Shown here one piece after another: positions 25,557 to 36,289 of a DNA stretch of 64,000 nt (the stretch's first letter is position 1; each line of letters begins with the position of its first letter). The stretch comes from Vitis vinifera (lineage: Eukaryota > Streptophyta > Magnoliopsida > Vitales > Vitaceae): NCBI RefSeq assembly GCF_030704535.1, contig NC_081811.1, positions 6,800,001 to 6,864,000 of the forward strand. The letters run 5' to 3'. The position numbers and the translations under genes are program-made. The notes under the pieces were generated by a model that had not been told where the DNA came from, ran no database searches, and saw nothing but the letters and a program-made list of their open reading frames with translations.

Positions 25557-25561
25557 TTTAT
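25557..25561. repeat. Left target-site duplication of the Ty3 element
   Basis: TTTAT, identical to 31126-31130. Confidence 0.8.
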
Positions 25562-25826
25562 TAATATGAAGGAACTTGAATAAAGAAAGGAATAGAAGGA
25601 AGGGGTTGTTTGAGAATTAAAACCACCCTTTTATTGAACTCATTCAGGCTATATATAGTCATACGACTGGTAGAGAATAACAACAAATGCTAAAGAATAG
25701 GAAGTGCAACTAAAGAATAGGAATTGTTGAGATACGTAACAGACTCAACAAACAATTAGACCAAGTCTTCCATCTTGCCACTACACTACGTGGTCTGATC
25801 TAGTGCGTGTAAAGTGGTACGTATCA
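25562..25826 (-). repeat. 3' LTR of the Ty3 element
   Basis: Aligns along its length to 30859-31125 with scattered substitutions and small indels. The outer end is eroded (TTAATATGAAGG where the partner has TGATACGAAGG). Confidence 0.9.
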
Positions 25827-25836
25827 TTCCCCACCG
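25827..25836 (-). other. Polypurine tract of the Ty3 element
   Basis: On the minus strand CGGTGGGGAA abuts the 3' LTR, the expected place of the plus-strand primer. Confidence 0.7.
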
Positions 25837-25837
25837 C

Positions 25838-26311
25838 TTAAGGATCCTTGTCCACAAGGATGAAATTAGGATATGACTTGGTGAAACGCCACTCATTCTC
25901 CCAGGTTGCGTCTTCTACTGGTACACCAATCCATTTCACCAGGATTTCAGATTTGGGGCAGTATTTACCCTTATGGATTACGCGGCGATCTAAGACAACT
26001 TCGGGTTGGGGAAAGATAGTCGAAATATCCAAGATAGGGGGAAGTTGGGTAGATGTTGGACTAACTGGACCCAAATGCTTTCTTAACAAACTGACATGAA
26101 ACACGTCATGAATTTGAGAACCAGGAGGCAAAGCCAGTTTATAAGCCACCAGACCAACCTTCTCAATGACTTTGTATGGACCAAAGAAACGTGGGGCGAG
26201 CTTCATGGAAGCCCGAAAAGCCAAGAAGTTTGTCGATAGGGCTGGAGTTTCAAATACACATAATCTCCCACCAGGAACGATACCTCGCGCCGGTGTTGGT
26301 CCACTTAACAT
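25838..26311 (-). pseudogene. Ty3 integrase C-terminus and chromodomain
   Basis: Reads as the integrase C-terminal region (APRFFGPYKVIEKVGLVAYK) followed by a chromodomain near the end (ILVKWIGVPVEDATWENEW). Chromodomains steer chromovirus integration. The aromatic and acidic positions typical of the fold are present. This segment is open, but it is cut off by a frame change from the integrase core at 26305-26643. Confidence 0.88.
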
Positions 26312-26844
26312 TTCATCCGATCTTGAGCCAACAGAAGGTTATGTCGTAGCTCACGTAGGACGACATCTCGGTCACACAGGTACTCATCTACTGCTTGGAC
26401 GCGGGAAGTGCCTGGTATATAAGCTAATAGACTTGGAAGTGGAATGTCGTAAACGGCTTCGAAGGGTGTCATCTTGGTGGAGGAGTGAGTGGAAGTGTTG
26501 TAGCTGAACTCGGCCCAGGGAATCCATTCGAGCCATTTCCGCGATTGTTCCCCTACAAAACATCGTAAATATTGCTCCAAAGTTCTATTGACAACTTCCG
26601 TTTGGCCGTCAGATTGGGGATGGTAACTTGAGCTCATACACAACTTGGTTCCCTACAGCTGGAACAATGTTCGCCAAAAGAAGATGATAAACACTTTGTC
26701 CCGGTCGCTAACGATGGATGTCGGAATACCGTGCAAGCGAACCACGTTGGCAACAAATGCCTTGGCGATAATTACAGCAGTAAATGGATGTTTCAAGGCT
26801 ACGAAGTGAGCATATTTTGTCAATCGATTGACGACCACCATGAT

Positions 26845-26849
26845 GGCAG
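26845..26849. repeat. Left target duplication of nested solo LTR
   Basis: GGCAG, identical to 27490-27494. Confidence 0.75.
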
Positions 26850-27489
26850 TGATATTAAAAATTTGGATACAATGGAGAAAAGAAACACTCTCAAACACTC
26901 TCTTGATATAATAAAACTCTCAAAGTTACAAAATAAGAACAAGAAGAAGAAGAACACAAGAAAGGCTCAAACAAGTTCTTGGAACTTTGTCCAAAGACTC
27001 TATTTCCTCCCACCACTAGAAATCTTTAGGAAACTAATGGAAATAGTCTTGTGATTGATCAAGCTTTTTCACATTTTTGCATAAGATTTCAAAAAGAAGA
27101 AAAGTCATATATAGCACTCTTAGGGTTGAAAAATGGTTACAAGGATGAGAAAAAACCTATTGTCTTCCTCAATCTCTTCATCTTTGTAACATTCAAAAAT
27201 TAAATCATATGTTTAATTTACACATTAAACATGATTTAATTTCAAATGTGTAACTCTCTTACACTTAACCTCTTAAGTTTTATAAAGTTACAAAGATGAG
27301 AAGACTCATTGTCTTCCTTAACCTTTCAAGTTTTGTAACATTTCAAAACTTAATCATGTGTTTAATTCACACATTAAAAGTGTAACCCTTCTTACACTTT
27401 ATTTTCAAAAGTTATTTTTCAAAAGTGTAACTCTTCTTACACTTTATTTTTAACCAACAATATATATATATATTTATATAAATATAACA
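26850..27489 (-). mobile_element. Solo LTR (640 bp) nested in the Ty3 integrase
   Basis: On the minus strand it starts TGTTATATTT and ends TTTTAATATCA, so it has TG...CA ends, and it is flanked by GGCAG on both sides. It breaks the integrase core between GYTA and the next TAIM block. It carries a CT-rich 3' part near 26900-26960 and a TATATATG word near 27107, as an LTR promoter/terminator unit would. No internal coding region remains, so it formed by LTR-LTR recombination. Confidence 0.85.
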
Positions 27490-28061
27490 GGCAGTATATC
27501 CATTAGAAGATGGTAACCCCTCAATAAAGTCCATTGAGACATCAGTCCACATTTGAGTAGGAATGGGTAGCGGTTGAAGCAACCCCACCGGCTTCATATA
27601 ATCGGTTTTGAACCGTTGATAGACATCACATCGTTGCAAAAAAATCCTTCATCATCTGGCGCATATTAGAACAAAAGAAACTCTGTTTGATACGGGAGAG
27701 AGTTTTATGAAACCCAAAGTGCCCACCTATTGGCAATGAATGGCAGTCAACCATTATCTTTGGAAGCAAGGGTGAGGTGGGACTCAAATAGACTTTGTCT
27801 TTTTTGAACCACACTCCATCATGTTAGAGCGGCTTGAGTTGGGTGTTTTTGTAAGAAGTCTGCATAATATGAGTTATGTTGGACTTCTTTTTTATGCAGT
27901 GGCCACCAATCTGCACGTGGTTGAGAAATAGATAAAAATTGGAATTCAACTACACGTGACAAAGAATCTGCACCTTTATTTTCAGGCCCACGTTTATACT
28001 CCATTACGTAATCATAACCGAGTATTTTTGGCAGCCATATTGTTTGTGTCGGTGTAGTAAT

Positions 28062-28409
28062 TCATTGCTCCAGTAGGTGTTTGAGACTTTTTTGGTCAGT
28101 GCGTACTGTAAATAGTTTCCCTAGAAAGTATGGACGCCATTTCTTAATTGCTTTTACGATAGCCAACATTTCTTTCTCGTATGTGGACAAGGTCAAGGCC
28201 GAATCTTTCAATGTTTCGCTAAAATACGCCACTAGTCTATTTTGTTGGGTAAGAATTGCACCGAGTCCGATTCCGCTGGCATCGCATTCAATTACGAATC
28301 GTTGAGTAAAATCAGGAAGGCATAAGATTGATGGTGATGTCAATGCCACTTTTAATTGTTTGAAGGCCATCTCTACTGCCTCATTCCAGTGAAATCCATC
28401 ATTCCTCAA
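28062..28409 (-). pseudogene. Ty3 RNase H domain
   Basis: Open segment with the RNase H blocks FVIECDASGIGLGAILTQ, TLSTYEKEMLAIVKAIKKW and FTVRTDQKSLKHLLEQ. The conserved D (CDAS), E (YEKEM) and D (RTDQKSL) are all present. It is separated from reverse transcriptase by stop codons near 28430-28565. Confidence 0.92.
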
Positions 28410-28562
28410 GAGACGATTCAGAGAAGCTGCTATACATCCGAAATGACCGATAAATTTTCGGTAGTAGCTTGCTAAACCGAGGAACCCACGAACCCCTTTT
28501 GCTGTTGTTGGTGTTGGCCACTCAATGACAGCTTGTATTTTGGCTAGATCAATCGATACTCC

Positions 28563-29111
28563 TTACTCCGAAATGACGTGACCCAAGTAGTCGACCTGTG
28601 AAACTCCAAATCGACATTTCGACTCTTTTGCAAATAAATTGTTAGTTGATAAGATCTGCAAAACAATTTGCAAATCTGTGAGATGGTCTTCCCATGATTT
28701 CGAATACACTAAAATGTCATCAAAGAAAACCAAAATAAATTTTCGGAGATAGAGACGGAAGAAATCATTTATGAGACTTTGGAAGGTTGCTAGTGCGTTA
28801 GTGAAACCAAATGGCATCACAAGGAACTCGTAATCCCCTTTGAGTGTACGGAATGCAGTTTTAGGAATGTCGTCTTCTTGTAAGCGGATTTGATGATATC
28901 CAGACAGTAAATCCAATTTGGAGTAAAATTTGGCGTCGTGGAGCTCATCTAATAATTCATCAATGATAGGGATTTGATACTTATCTTTAACTGTGATGTC
29001 ATTTAGAGCTCGATAATCCACACAAAATCGCCAAACGCCATCTGCTTTCTTTACTAACAAAACTAGGGATGAGAACGGGTTGTGGCTTGATCGTATCAAA
29101 CCAGATTGCAA
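28563..29111 (-). pseudogene. Ty3 reverse transcriptase domain
   Basis: Open segment with the classic blocks [62 protein letters not shown] and the catalytic FFDDILVYS. The junction to the upstream spacer has a nonsense codon after VRPY and a frameshift, so the polyprotein could not be made. Confidence 0.93.
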
Positions 29112-29158
29112 AGCTCTTTTACCATTTTCTCTATCTCAATTTTTTGGTAATAGGGGTA

Positions 29159-29873
29159 TCAATATGGCCTCACACTTATGGGTCCTATGGTCGGATGTAA
29201 TGGAATGTGATGGTCATGTGATTGCTTTGGAGGTAAGCTGGTAGGTGTTTCAAATACCCAAGGGAATTTCACTAGGAAGTGGGCCATCTCAAGTGGGTAG
29301 GAAGTTGGTTGGCTATTGTTGTTGGAAGGAATTATTTGAAAAAATAGTTTGGTGCCTTGTAATCCATTGAATTCTTTGTCAGTTAAGGCTTCGATGTCAA
29401 TTCGTCCCAATCCCTGGAATGTGTGGGAAGTTCCTGCCATGTTGAAGCTCATGGTGAGTTGCTTGTAATCAGTCTTGATGGGTCCGAGAGTTGCAAGCCA
29501 TTGCACTCCCAATACCAACCGACAAGCTGCGACAGGAAGAAAGTCCTTGAATGGTGAGGGTGAGGGCTCAACATTATCCAACACATTCTATCTTCTCTCA
29601 GTTAGCAACCATGACTTGGAATTTCTTATCTTGGATTACTGGTAACCCAAACTTAGAGACGATAGCCTGATCAATGAAGTTGTGAGTGTTGCCACCGTCT
29701 ATTAGCACCGTTACATTCTTGTTTTTCAACTTGCCAAGGACGCGTATAGTTTGTGGGTGTTTGGTACCTACAATTGCATGAAAAGAAATTTTAGGTAGAG
29801 CGTCATAAGGTTCCGGTTCAAGTTGATCACCCTCAATATCCACGATGCCCGTATGGGGTGAATCCTCGATCAT
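29159..29873 (-). pseudogene. Ty3 protease and spacer region
   Basis: The protease start reads VTVLIDGGNTHNFID where the family has D-S/T-G-A; the catalytic Asp remains. The downstream spacer (29159-29584) ends in HHIPLHPTIGPISVRPY just before the reverse transcriptase. A break near 29590 separates the two. Confidence 0.85.
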
Positions 29874-29879
29874 AAATAA

Positions 29880-30834
29880 TTGCGGTCGTTCGCAATGATG
29901 GCTTGGAACGAACTTCTCATCACAATAACAACATAACCCTTTCTCTCGATGTTCTCGTGCCTCTTGATTGGTGATTCGGCGGAAGGTTGCTAGTTGAGTA
30001 TTGGAATTTGATTTATACGCTGGGTTGGTGGGGGTCTTAGCACACTAGCTATTGGGTTAGGTGAGGCTTTTGGTGTTGCAAAAGTTGGGTGGGAACATAG
30101 TTGCTAGTTTGGTCTCCTCTGCAGATGGTTGCGTTCCTCAATTAGCCGAGCTACTCCGATTGTATCTGCCAAAGTGCTGGGTTGTTTAATTTTCACGTCT
30201 ATGCGAATGTCGTCTTGGAGTCCTGCAATAAAACTACCAATTAGGAACCTTTTGGGCAGGTCGCCAACTCGGTGGGAAAGCTTTTCAAAAGCTTCTTGAT
30301 AAGCTGCTATGGTAGTGGTTTGTTTAATGCGAGTCAAAGCTTCTGACGGGTCCTCGTAGTCAGTTGGACCAAATCAGAGTTGTACAGCCTTGGTGAACTC
30401 ATCCCATGTGAGTGGTCCGCGAAATTTTGTCATCCACCTATGCCATTGCAGAGCGATGCCTTCTAAATGGAAGGAGGCCAGTTGAACTTGTTGTTCTGGT
30501 GTAATGTTTTTGAATTCAAAGTATTGTTTTGCCTCGTAAATCCATCCAGTTGGGTCGTTTCCGTTAAACTTTGGGAATGATAACTTGAGGTGTTGATGAG
30601 AGTGGTCATTTATAGTGTGAGAACGAGAAGTATGTGGGTGTGAGGATTCATCACGTGCAAATGGGTTGGGTTCAGGGGGCTAGTGTTTTGGCTACGGGAG
30701 GCTCGAAGAGTTTGAAACCCGGTTAACACTGCTTGCAAGGCTGAGTGTACCTGATCGAAATTGGTCTTGTGGCGTGCCAAGATTTCATTGACCTTGTTGC
30801 GGAATTTTACATTCGTTTTTCCACGAGTGTCCAT
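29880..30834 (-). pseudogene. Ty3 gag with zinc knuckle
   Basis: Starts at ATG 30834 (MDTRGKTNVKFRNKVNE). The capsid-like middle piece at 30104-30337 (YQEAFEKLSHRVGDLPKRFL, IGSFIAGLQDDIRIDV) is the retrotransposon gag domain. The nucleocapsid knuckle CYCDEKFVPSHHC lies near 29890-29945. Several stops and frameshifts break the gene. Confidence 0.88.
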
Positions 30835-30842
30835 GGTCGGAA

Positions 30843-30857
30843 CCGACTCTGATACCA
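30843..30857 (-). other. Primer-binding site, initiator tRNA-Met type
   Basis: Minus strand TGGTATCAGAGTCGG lies one base inside the 5' LTR. It is complementary to the 3' end of plant initiator methionine tRNA over its first 11 bases, as in most Ty3/Ty1 elements. Confidence 0.88.
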
Positions 30858-30858
30858 C

Positions 30859-31125
30859 TGATACGAAGGAACTTGAATAAAGAAGGAATGAACTATTTGA
30901 GAATTAAAACTGCCCTTTTATTGAACTCATTCAGACTATATATAGCCATACAACTAGTAGGTAATAACAACAATGCTAAAGAATAGGAATTGAAGCTAAA
31001 GAATAGGAATTGCTGAAAAATAGGACAAGAATACGTAACAGAATCAACAAACAATTAAACCAAGTCTTCCATCTTGCCACTACACTATGTGGTCTGATAT
31101 GGTGCGTGTAAAGTGGTACGTATCA
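30859..31125 (-). repeat. 5' LTR of the Ty3 element
   Basis: Starts TGATACGTACC and ends TTCGTATCA on the minus strand (TG...CA), with TATATATAG near 30935-30943 as a promoter-like word. Confidence 0.92.
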
Positions 31126-31130
31126 TTTAT
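31126..31130. repeat. Right target-site duplication of the Ty3 element
   Basis: TTTAT, identical to 25557-25561. Confidence 0.8.
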
Positions 31131-31894
31131 GAAACATTTAATTTGTCAAGTCTCAAAACCCACTCTAAGGGCATGATGATCATTTCATATCTCAAGTGGT
31201 AACGACATAAACATTCATCTTGCAACCAAATGGTTTCCAATTACTAAATTCCTTGAGGGTAGTAATATAAATAAATTCTATAATCCTCAATTCTCAACTT
31301 TAAAACCAATACATCAATCAATCAAAGTATTAATATCCAAATAACTCCAAAATCAAATAATTTAAATGAGAATTAAATTTTAATATCTAAACAATGTCAA
31401 AAAATTATCATAAAGAAAATTTCCTACTCTAACCATCACTCATCGCTCGAACTAGGAATACCTAAAAATTTGTGAACAAGCTCATAGTCCAATAAAGAAT
31501 ATCAATACAGTTTCATATATAAAACATTTTTAATTATAATTACAAACATGAGATATGATGTATACTCATTTTTATAAAAACTTTTGAGTTCAGCATGTTG
31601 ATATATTTAAAACTTTTCAATTAAACATTTTTATATTTATGTCAAAATAATTTTATATCAAAATCAAATCAAATAAAATACGTTCAAAATATCTTTACTC
31701 TGGTTATCTAATAACAAATAAAACCTATTTATGTGAGACTTTACAAGACCAAATCAAATGTCAACAATTATAACTCATTGACTATAATCATATAAACCAA
31801 AGTCAAACACTTTATTTCATTAATTCAAACTTACAAAACAAAATATCATATTTCCATAATTTTTATTTTTTATAAACAAAGAAAATGCTTAAAC
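31131..31894. other. AT-rich spacer, no gene
   Basis: Nothing recognised between the Ty3 element and the next solo LTR. Confidence 0.5.
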
Positions 31895-33191
31895 ATATTT
31901 GTAGACCCCAAAAATTGTCACAATTTTATTTTTACATTAATTTTGATCTCAATTTTGTTTTTATATTTTAAATCCCGATTACATGTGATATTTTTTACTC
32001 ACTCACCATTTAATTTTTAGTTTTTATTATTTTGTATATTTTATTATTATTATATTATATTTTTCTTTCTTTCTTTTCTCTCGTCTCTCGCCTCTCTTCT
32101 CTTTTCACTTTTTTTTCTTCCCTCCATCATTTCTTCTTCGGGTTCCCTTCCAGCAACACAACCACTCCACAACCCATGCACCAAACACGGTTGGCTTCCA
32201 TTTTCTCTTCCATTTTTTCATTCCTCCCCACAAACCCTCAATGGCCACACCCATTAAAAAGCCCATTGCCACAAGCCCTCTCTGCTTCCATTTCTTCTTC
32301 TTTCATTCCCCATTTCTTTTTCTTTTTCTATTTCTTTTGGTTTCCCATGAAACCCATTTTCATACCCATAGCCGGCCAATCATCGTCGACGAGCTGTCGT
32401 TGGCGATGCCATCTCCATTTTCGACACCCTTCATCCCCCTCTCTCTCATTCTCTTTCTTTATTTTATTTATTTTATTTTTATCTTTATTTTTAATGCATT
32501 TTCCATCTCCCAACCACTGCTAGCCCTAATTTTCCCTCATGGTCTCCAAAAAAAAGTGTAAATTCATTTTGATTTATTTTATTTTTTTCTTGCTTTGATT
32601 TTAATAGTAATGGTTGTTTGTGAAATTTGGATTATTGAATTAATATGAAATTTGAGCTTTGTTAATTAGTATGAAATTTGAGTTAATTTGTTGTTGGTAA
32701 ATTAATATGAAATTTTGGTTAATTTATTGTAGGTGAATTAATTTGGAATTTGTTAATCTAGACTAAATTAGTTGATAATTTATATAATTGTACGTATTTG
32801 AATTATTTAATTTGGATATGATATAATATTGTGATATATTTTGAATGTGGGTTTGCATATTAAATTTAAGCCTAGTGGGATTTATTTTAATTTATCATAT
32901 TTTGGGTTTGATTAATTATACTTGTATTTTGGCTTGGAAATTTTGAATAAGGCTATTAAGATAGGAATATTTCTGTTGGGTTATATTTGCTAATTTGGGC
33001 CCATTTTGATTGACGAAATTTGTTTGACTAATTTAAAGTTTGAATTTGGGATCAAATATTTGTTTTGAATTTTGTACATTTCTATATATTTATATTTGGG
33101 TTATTTTTGTTTTTGCATGGACTCATTTTGCAATTATTTTGGCTGAGTACAAATTTATGACACGTAAAGCATGAAATTTCATGGAAGAAAG

Positions 33192-33194
33192 TAA
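33192..33194. repeat. Left TAA target duplication of the Harbinger element
   Basis: TAA matches 38598-38600, the 3-bp duplication expected for PIF/Harbinger. Confidence 0.7.
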
Positions 33195-33732
33195 GGGCCT
33201 ATTTGGTTGCTGTTTTTAAAAACTGTTCTGGAAAACAGTTTTTGAGAACAGTTTTTAGTGTTTTTAGGAAAAAAATTGTGTTTGGGAACTGAATTTTGAA
33301 AAACAGTTTTTGTTCTCAAAAACAAAAAAAAACATGTTTGGCTTAGTTAATAAAAAAACATGTTTGAAAGATGTTTTTTTTTCTTTTTCAATTAATAAAA
33401 TATTTTCTTCAAGTAACTTTATATTATAAATTTATAAATATTTTTAAATACACATTTCATTTAAATTTAAAAAATTATTTAATTTTAAATTTTTTATATA
33501 AGTTGATAAATTATTAAAAATAAAATAAAATATGATGTATGTATTTCACATGGGTCTTTTGTCCATCCTACTTTTACAATTATAAATTAAATTTATAAGC
33601 AACATTTAATCATTAGAAATTAAAACAAACATCACATAACACTAATGAGAACTAGTTAAGTTAACAAATATATATAAATTCTAACAAAACACTAAAGTGT
33701 TGACAAATATTAAAAATTAAAAATAAGACAAG

Positions 33733-35054
33733 TCATGGATTGACATTAATATAATTTGCCCACATCACTTCAGCAATTTGATTTCTACAAGCTGCCATAG
33801 CTGCTGCACTCTCATCTGATAAATCAATTGAATGGTTTCTGCTACTTGTGCTCTCTTCTTCACCTTCGATTGAAAGGTCTTCTACCTCATATTCTCTAAA
33901 CAATTGATCATTTCGAGTTGATAGACGAATCCAATTATGAAGGGTACAACATGCAACAACAATTGATGGTTGCCTACTTGGCTTATAACAAGGCATCATC
34001 CTTAATATTGGAAATCGGGTCTTTAAAACACCAAAACATCTTTCAATAATATTTCGAAGAGATGAATGTCTATAATTAAAAAGTTCTTTATACCTGATAG
34101 GTTGATTATGTCTACCCCGATATTCTTGTAAATGATATCGCTCACCTCGATATGGTGGCAAAAATCCAGATATACAAGGATAACCAGAATCAACTACATA
34201 ATATTTTCCTTCACTTGGCCAAGGAAAATTGACTTCTGGTCTAGTCAATGCATCTAAAAAGACACGTGCATCGTTTGCTGTTCCTTCCCAACCAGCATAA
34301 ACAAATGTAAACATCATGTCAAAATTACATGCACACATAACATTTTGTGTTATAACTGTTTTTCTACCTCTAAAACTGGTTTGTCTATCAGCTGGGACCC
34401 ATGCACTAATATGAGTGCCATCAATTGCACCAATACAGTCCTACAACAACAAACATTTATTATTATTAAGGAAATAAATTAAATAATCGTCATGAAATTC
34501 ACATTTATAAATATTTTTTTATAAACTCTTACCTTAAACCATGGAAAATATTTAGGATTACTAGCAACATATGAAGACACCTCATTGGTCATATTGTTAG
34601 GACATATGAGAATTTTGCCAAGTCGACATAATGCACGTCTAACTTCTTTAAAGTGTCGAGCGACAGTCTCTGTGGAGTGTTGAAAACGGTCTGCTACAAC
34701 CCTCATTCTCACATTATGTCCTACGATTAGTAAGAACATAGCCACTGCCTCTTCAACTGTGACAAATCGTGTATCCTGTAAGTTTTCATGTCTCTTAAGA
34801 TGATCACAAAGGTTCATAAATGTTTCTTTATCCATCCGAAATAGTTCATAGCATGTCTGAGGATGACCTTCTATCATATCTCTTACAAATTGTGCACCAC
34901 TTAACATTGATGTCCTTTGAGGTGTCTTGCATAAAAATATTTCCTCATACTCATTCATAATGTGAGCAATAAAAATTTCATCTAAATCATCACCCTCTTC
35001 AGAAGATGAAGTCGAGTCATATAGTTCACCACTGCTTGTGTTATTATCATCCAT
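33733..35054 (-). CDS. Harbinger transposase (DDE_Tnp_4, HARBI1-like)
   Basis: Two exons, 35054-34533 and 34440-33733, joined across a 92-bp GT-AG intron in phase 0 (...PKYFPWFK then DCIGAIDG...), give a 409-residue protein. The N-terminal part is acidic and helical (residues 1-60), followed by a helix-turn-helix-like region around LLIVGHNVRMRVVADRFQHS. The catalytic core has Asp181 in GAIDGTHISAW, Asp258 in VVDSGYP and Glu307 in NIIERCFGVLKTRFP, a D...D-48-E spacing normal for the family. No stop or missing catalytic residue is visible. It would cut and rejoin the element ends together with the Myb-like partner encoded upstream. It may still be silent; transcription is not visible here. Confidence 0.9.
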
Positions 35055-35254
35055 TGGTTACTACATAAAACAAATGAACTCACAATATAAAATAGCACAA
35101 AATGAATATTAAAGTAGTTATAATATAAGTTTCATAACCATAAATAACATCCATACAATGACAAACTAAAGAGCATGGTAAAAGATTCTAACCAAAAGAT
35201 AAATAGTACATATTACAATGTCATCATAATAGTTATGCATCCAAACATTCACAT

Positions 35255-36281
35255 TTAAAGTCTATCAAGCCATGCCATCTTCCTCTCATCAGGCATATTC
35301 ATAAATATCTCTCTCCACTCCGGCACTGTGAATTTCTCAACAGCTTTTAAATATTTGTCATTATCTAACAGTTCAATGGTTTGTAAGGCTGCCATGCACC
35401 TTGTTATGCTAAAATCAGTGGTACCTCCACTAGTAGCTTCACTACTAGTTCCACTCTTATATCTGTCCACTCTAGCCAATAATGCCTCAGTTCTAGCTCG
35501 AGATGTTTCTGTTCTAGCCTTTGATGCCTCAACCCAAGCTTTCAAAGCATCTCCCATTTGACTTAATCTGGATTCTTTCTTACCTTTACGCTCTAATAGA
35601 GAATCAGTTACACGCTTTCCAGAACGGGTGGTCACTCCTCCTGCCATTTCTGGTTGTGGAGGATCATCAGGGATCTCAGTATCTACATCCACATGCACTC
35701 CACCATGTTCCAAATTGTCATCCATCTCATCTTCATCATCAGTGTTTGGTGGATCTTGGGTGGAAGAGTAGTAGAGGGCACCGGTTGCTGTTGATGGATT
35801 AAAGATCAATCCCAACAAGTTGTAGTTTGGGCATCCCTTTGAGCGGAATCTTTTTGCATTTGGGTGTGCCTAATAGAAGGAAAAAAAAAAATTCACTCTT
35901 AGTGTTTACCAAATATTTAAATTAAAAAGTAATTGGTTTAAAAGTTATTTTTACCCGAATGTAATTTTGCCAGGTTTCCTCTAGAGCATGCACTGTGTTA
36001 GTTTCAGCATCCCAACCAAATCCAGTATGCTTTAAAAGATCAGAGAACTCACGGTGCATTGCACGTAGTCTATTAAACTTTTGTTTAAGCTGCTTCAAGT
36101 TGAAATTTCTTTTCCCTTGACTATTAACCTCAAGTAAGATCCTTCTCCATGTGTTGGTACTAAATGTACCACTATCCATGTTACCTTTATTAACTTCATT
36201 TACCATGATGTCAATAAAGATTTTCTCTATATTACCTCTCCATGTTCCTGCATCCTCAACATCTGTTATCTCAGTTGTCAT
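35255..36281 (-). CDS. Harbinger Myb/SANT-like DNA-binding protein (ORF1)
   Basis: Two exons, 36281-35955 and 35869-35255, spliced in phase 0 at CGG|GTAAAA and TTAG|GCA, give 313 residues. Residues about 10-105 form the Myb/SANT-like (Myb_DNA-bind_3) domain: WRGNIEKIFIDIMVNEVNKG, TFSTNTWRRILLEVN, FNLKQLKQKFNRLRAMHREF and TGFGWDAETNTVHALEETW. The second exon starts HPNAKRFRSKGCPNYNLLGL, has an acidic linker (NTDDEDEMDDNLEHGG) and ends in a helical region (TVPEWREIFMNMPDERKMAW). In related elements this protein binds the ends and helps bring the transposase to the nucleus. It lies directly upstream of the transposase on the same strand, about 200 bp apart. It resembles host L10-interacting Myb-like proteins, but its place inside the transposon settles its origin. 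Confidence 0.85.
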
Positions 36282-36289
36282 CTGTACAA

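Larger units (their letters stand above)
26305..27814 (-). pseudogene. Ty3 integrase, frameshifted and interrupted by a solo LTR
   Basis: Pieces in order on the minus strand: zinc-finger part (HFGFHKTLSRIKQSFFCS, 27626-27814), with the final CxxC reading CDVY so that one zinc ligand is lost; catalytic-core start WTDVSMDFIEGLPSSNG (27412-27639); a 640-bp foreign LTR (26850-27489); core continuation TAIMVVVNRLTKYAHFV and SIVSDRDKVF (26653-26849); and the last block YHPQSDGQTEVVNRTLEQYL (26305-26643). The D, D and E of the catalytic triad are all recognisable, but no intact frame joins them. Confidence 0.9.
25562..31125 (-). mobile_element. Ty3/gypsy chromovirus retrotransposon, full-length but defective
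   Basis: LTRs of about 265 bp lie at 25562-25826 and 30859-31125, with a 5-bp target duplication TTTAT on both sides. Read on the minus strand, the order is 5' LTR, primer-binding site, gag with zinc knuckle, protease, reverse transcriptase, RNase H, integrase, chromodomain, polypurine tract, 3' LTR. That is the Ty3/gypsy order. The short LTRs, small size (about 4.9 kb without the later insertion) and C-terminal chromodomain suggest the Reina-type chromoviruses. It is dead: stops and frameshifts break gag and pol, several key residues are changed, and a 640-bp solo LTR interrupts integrase. The visible divergence between its LTRs marks an old insertion. Confidence 0.93.

Noticed and set aside
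32032..32561. 163- and 106-codon frames in a CT-rich block
   Set aside because: Low-complexity Phe/Ser/Leu/Pro sequence inside a solo LTR.
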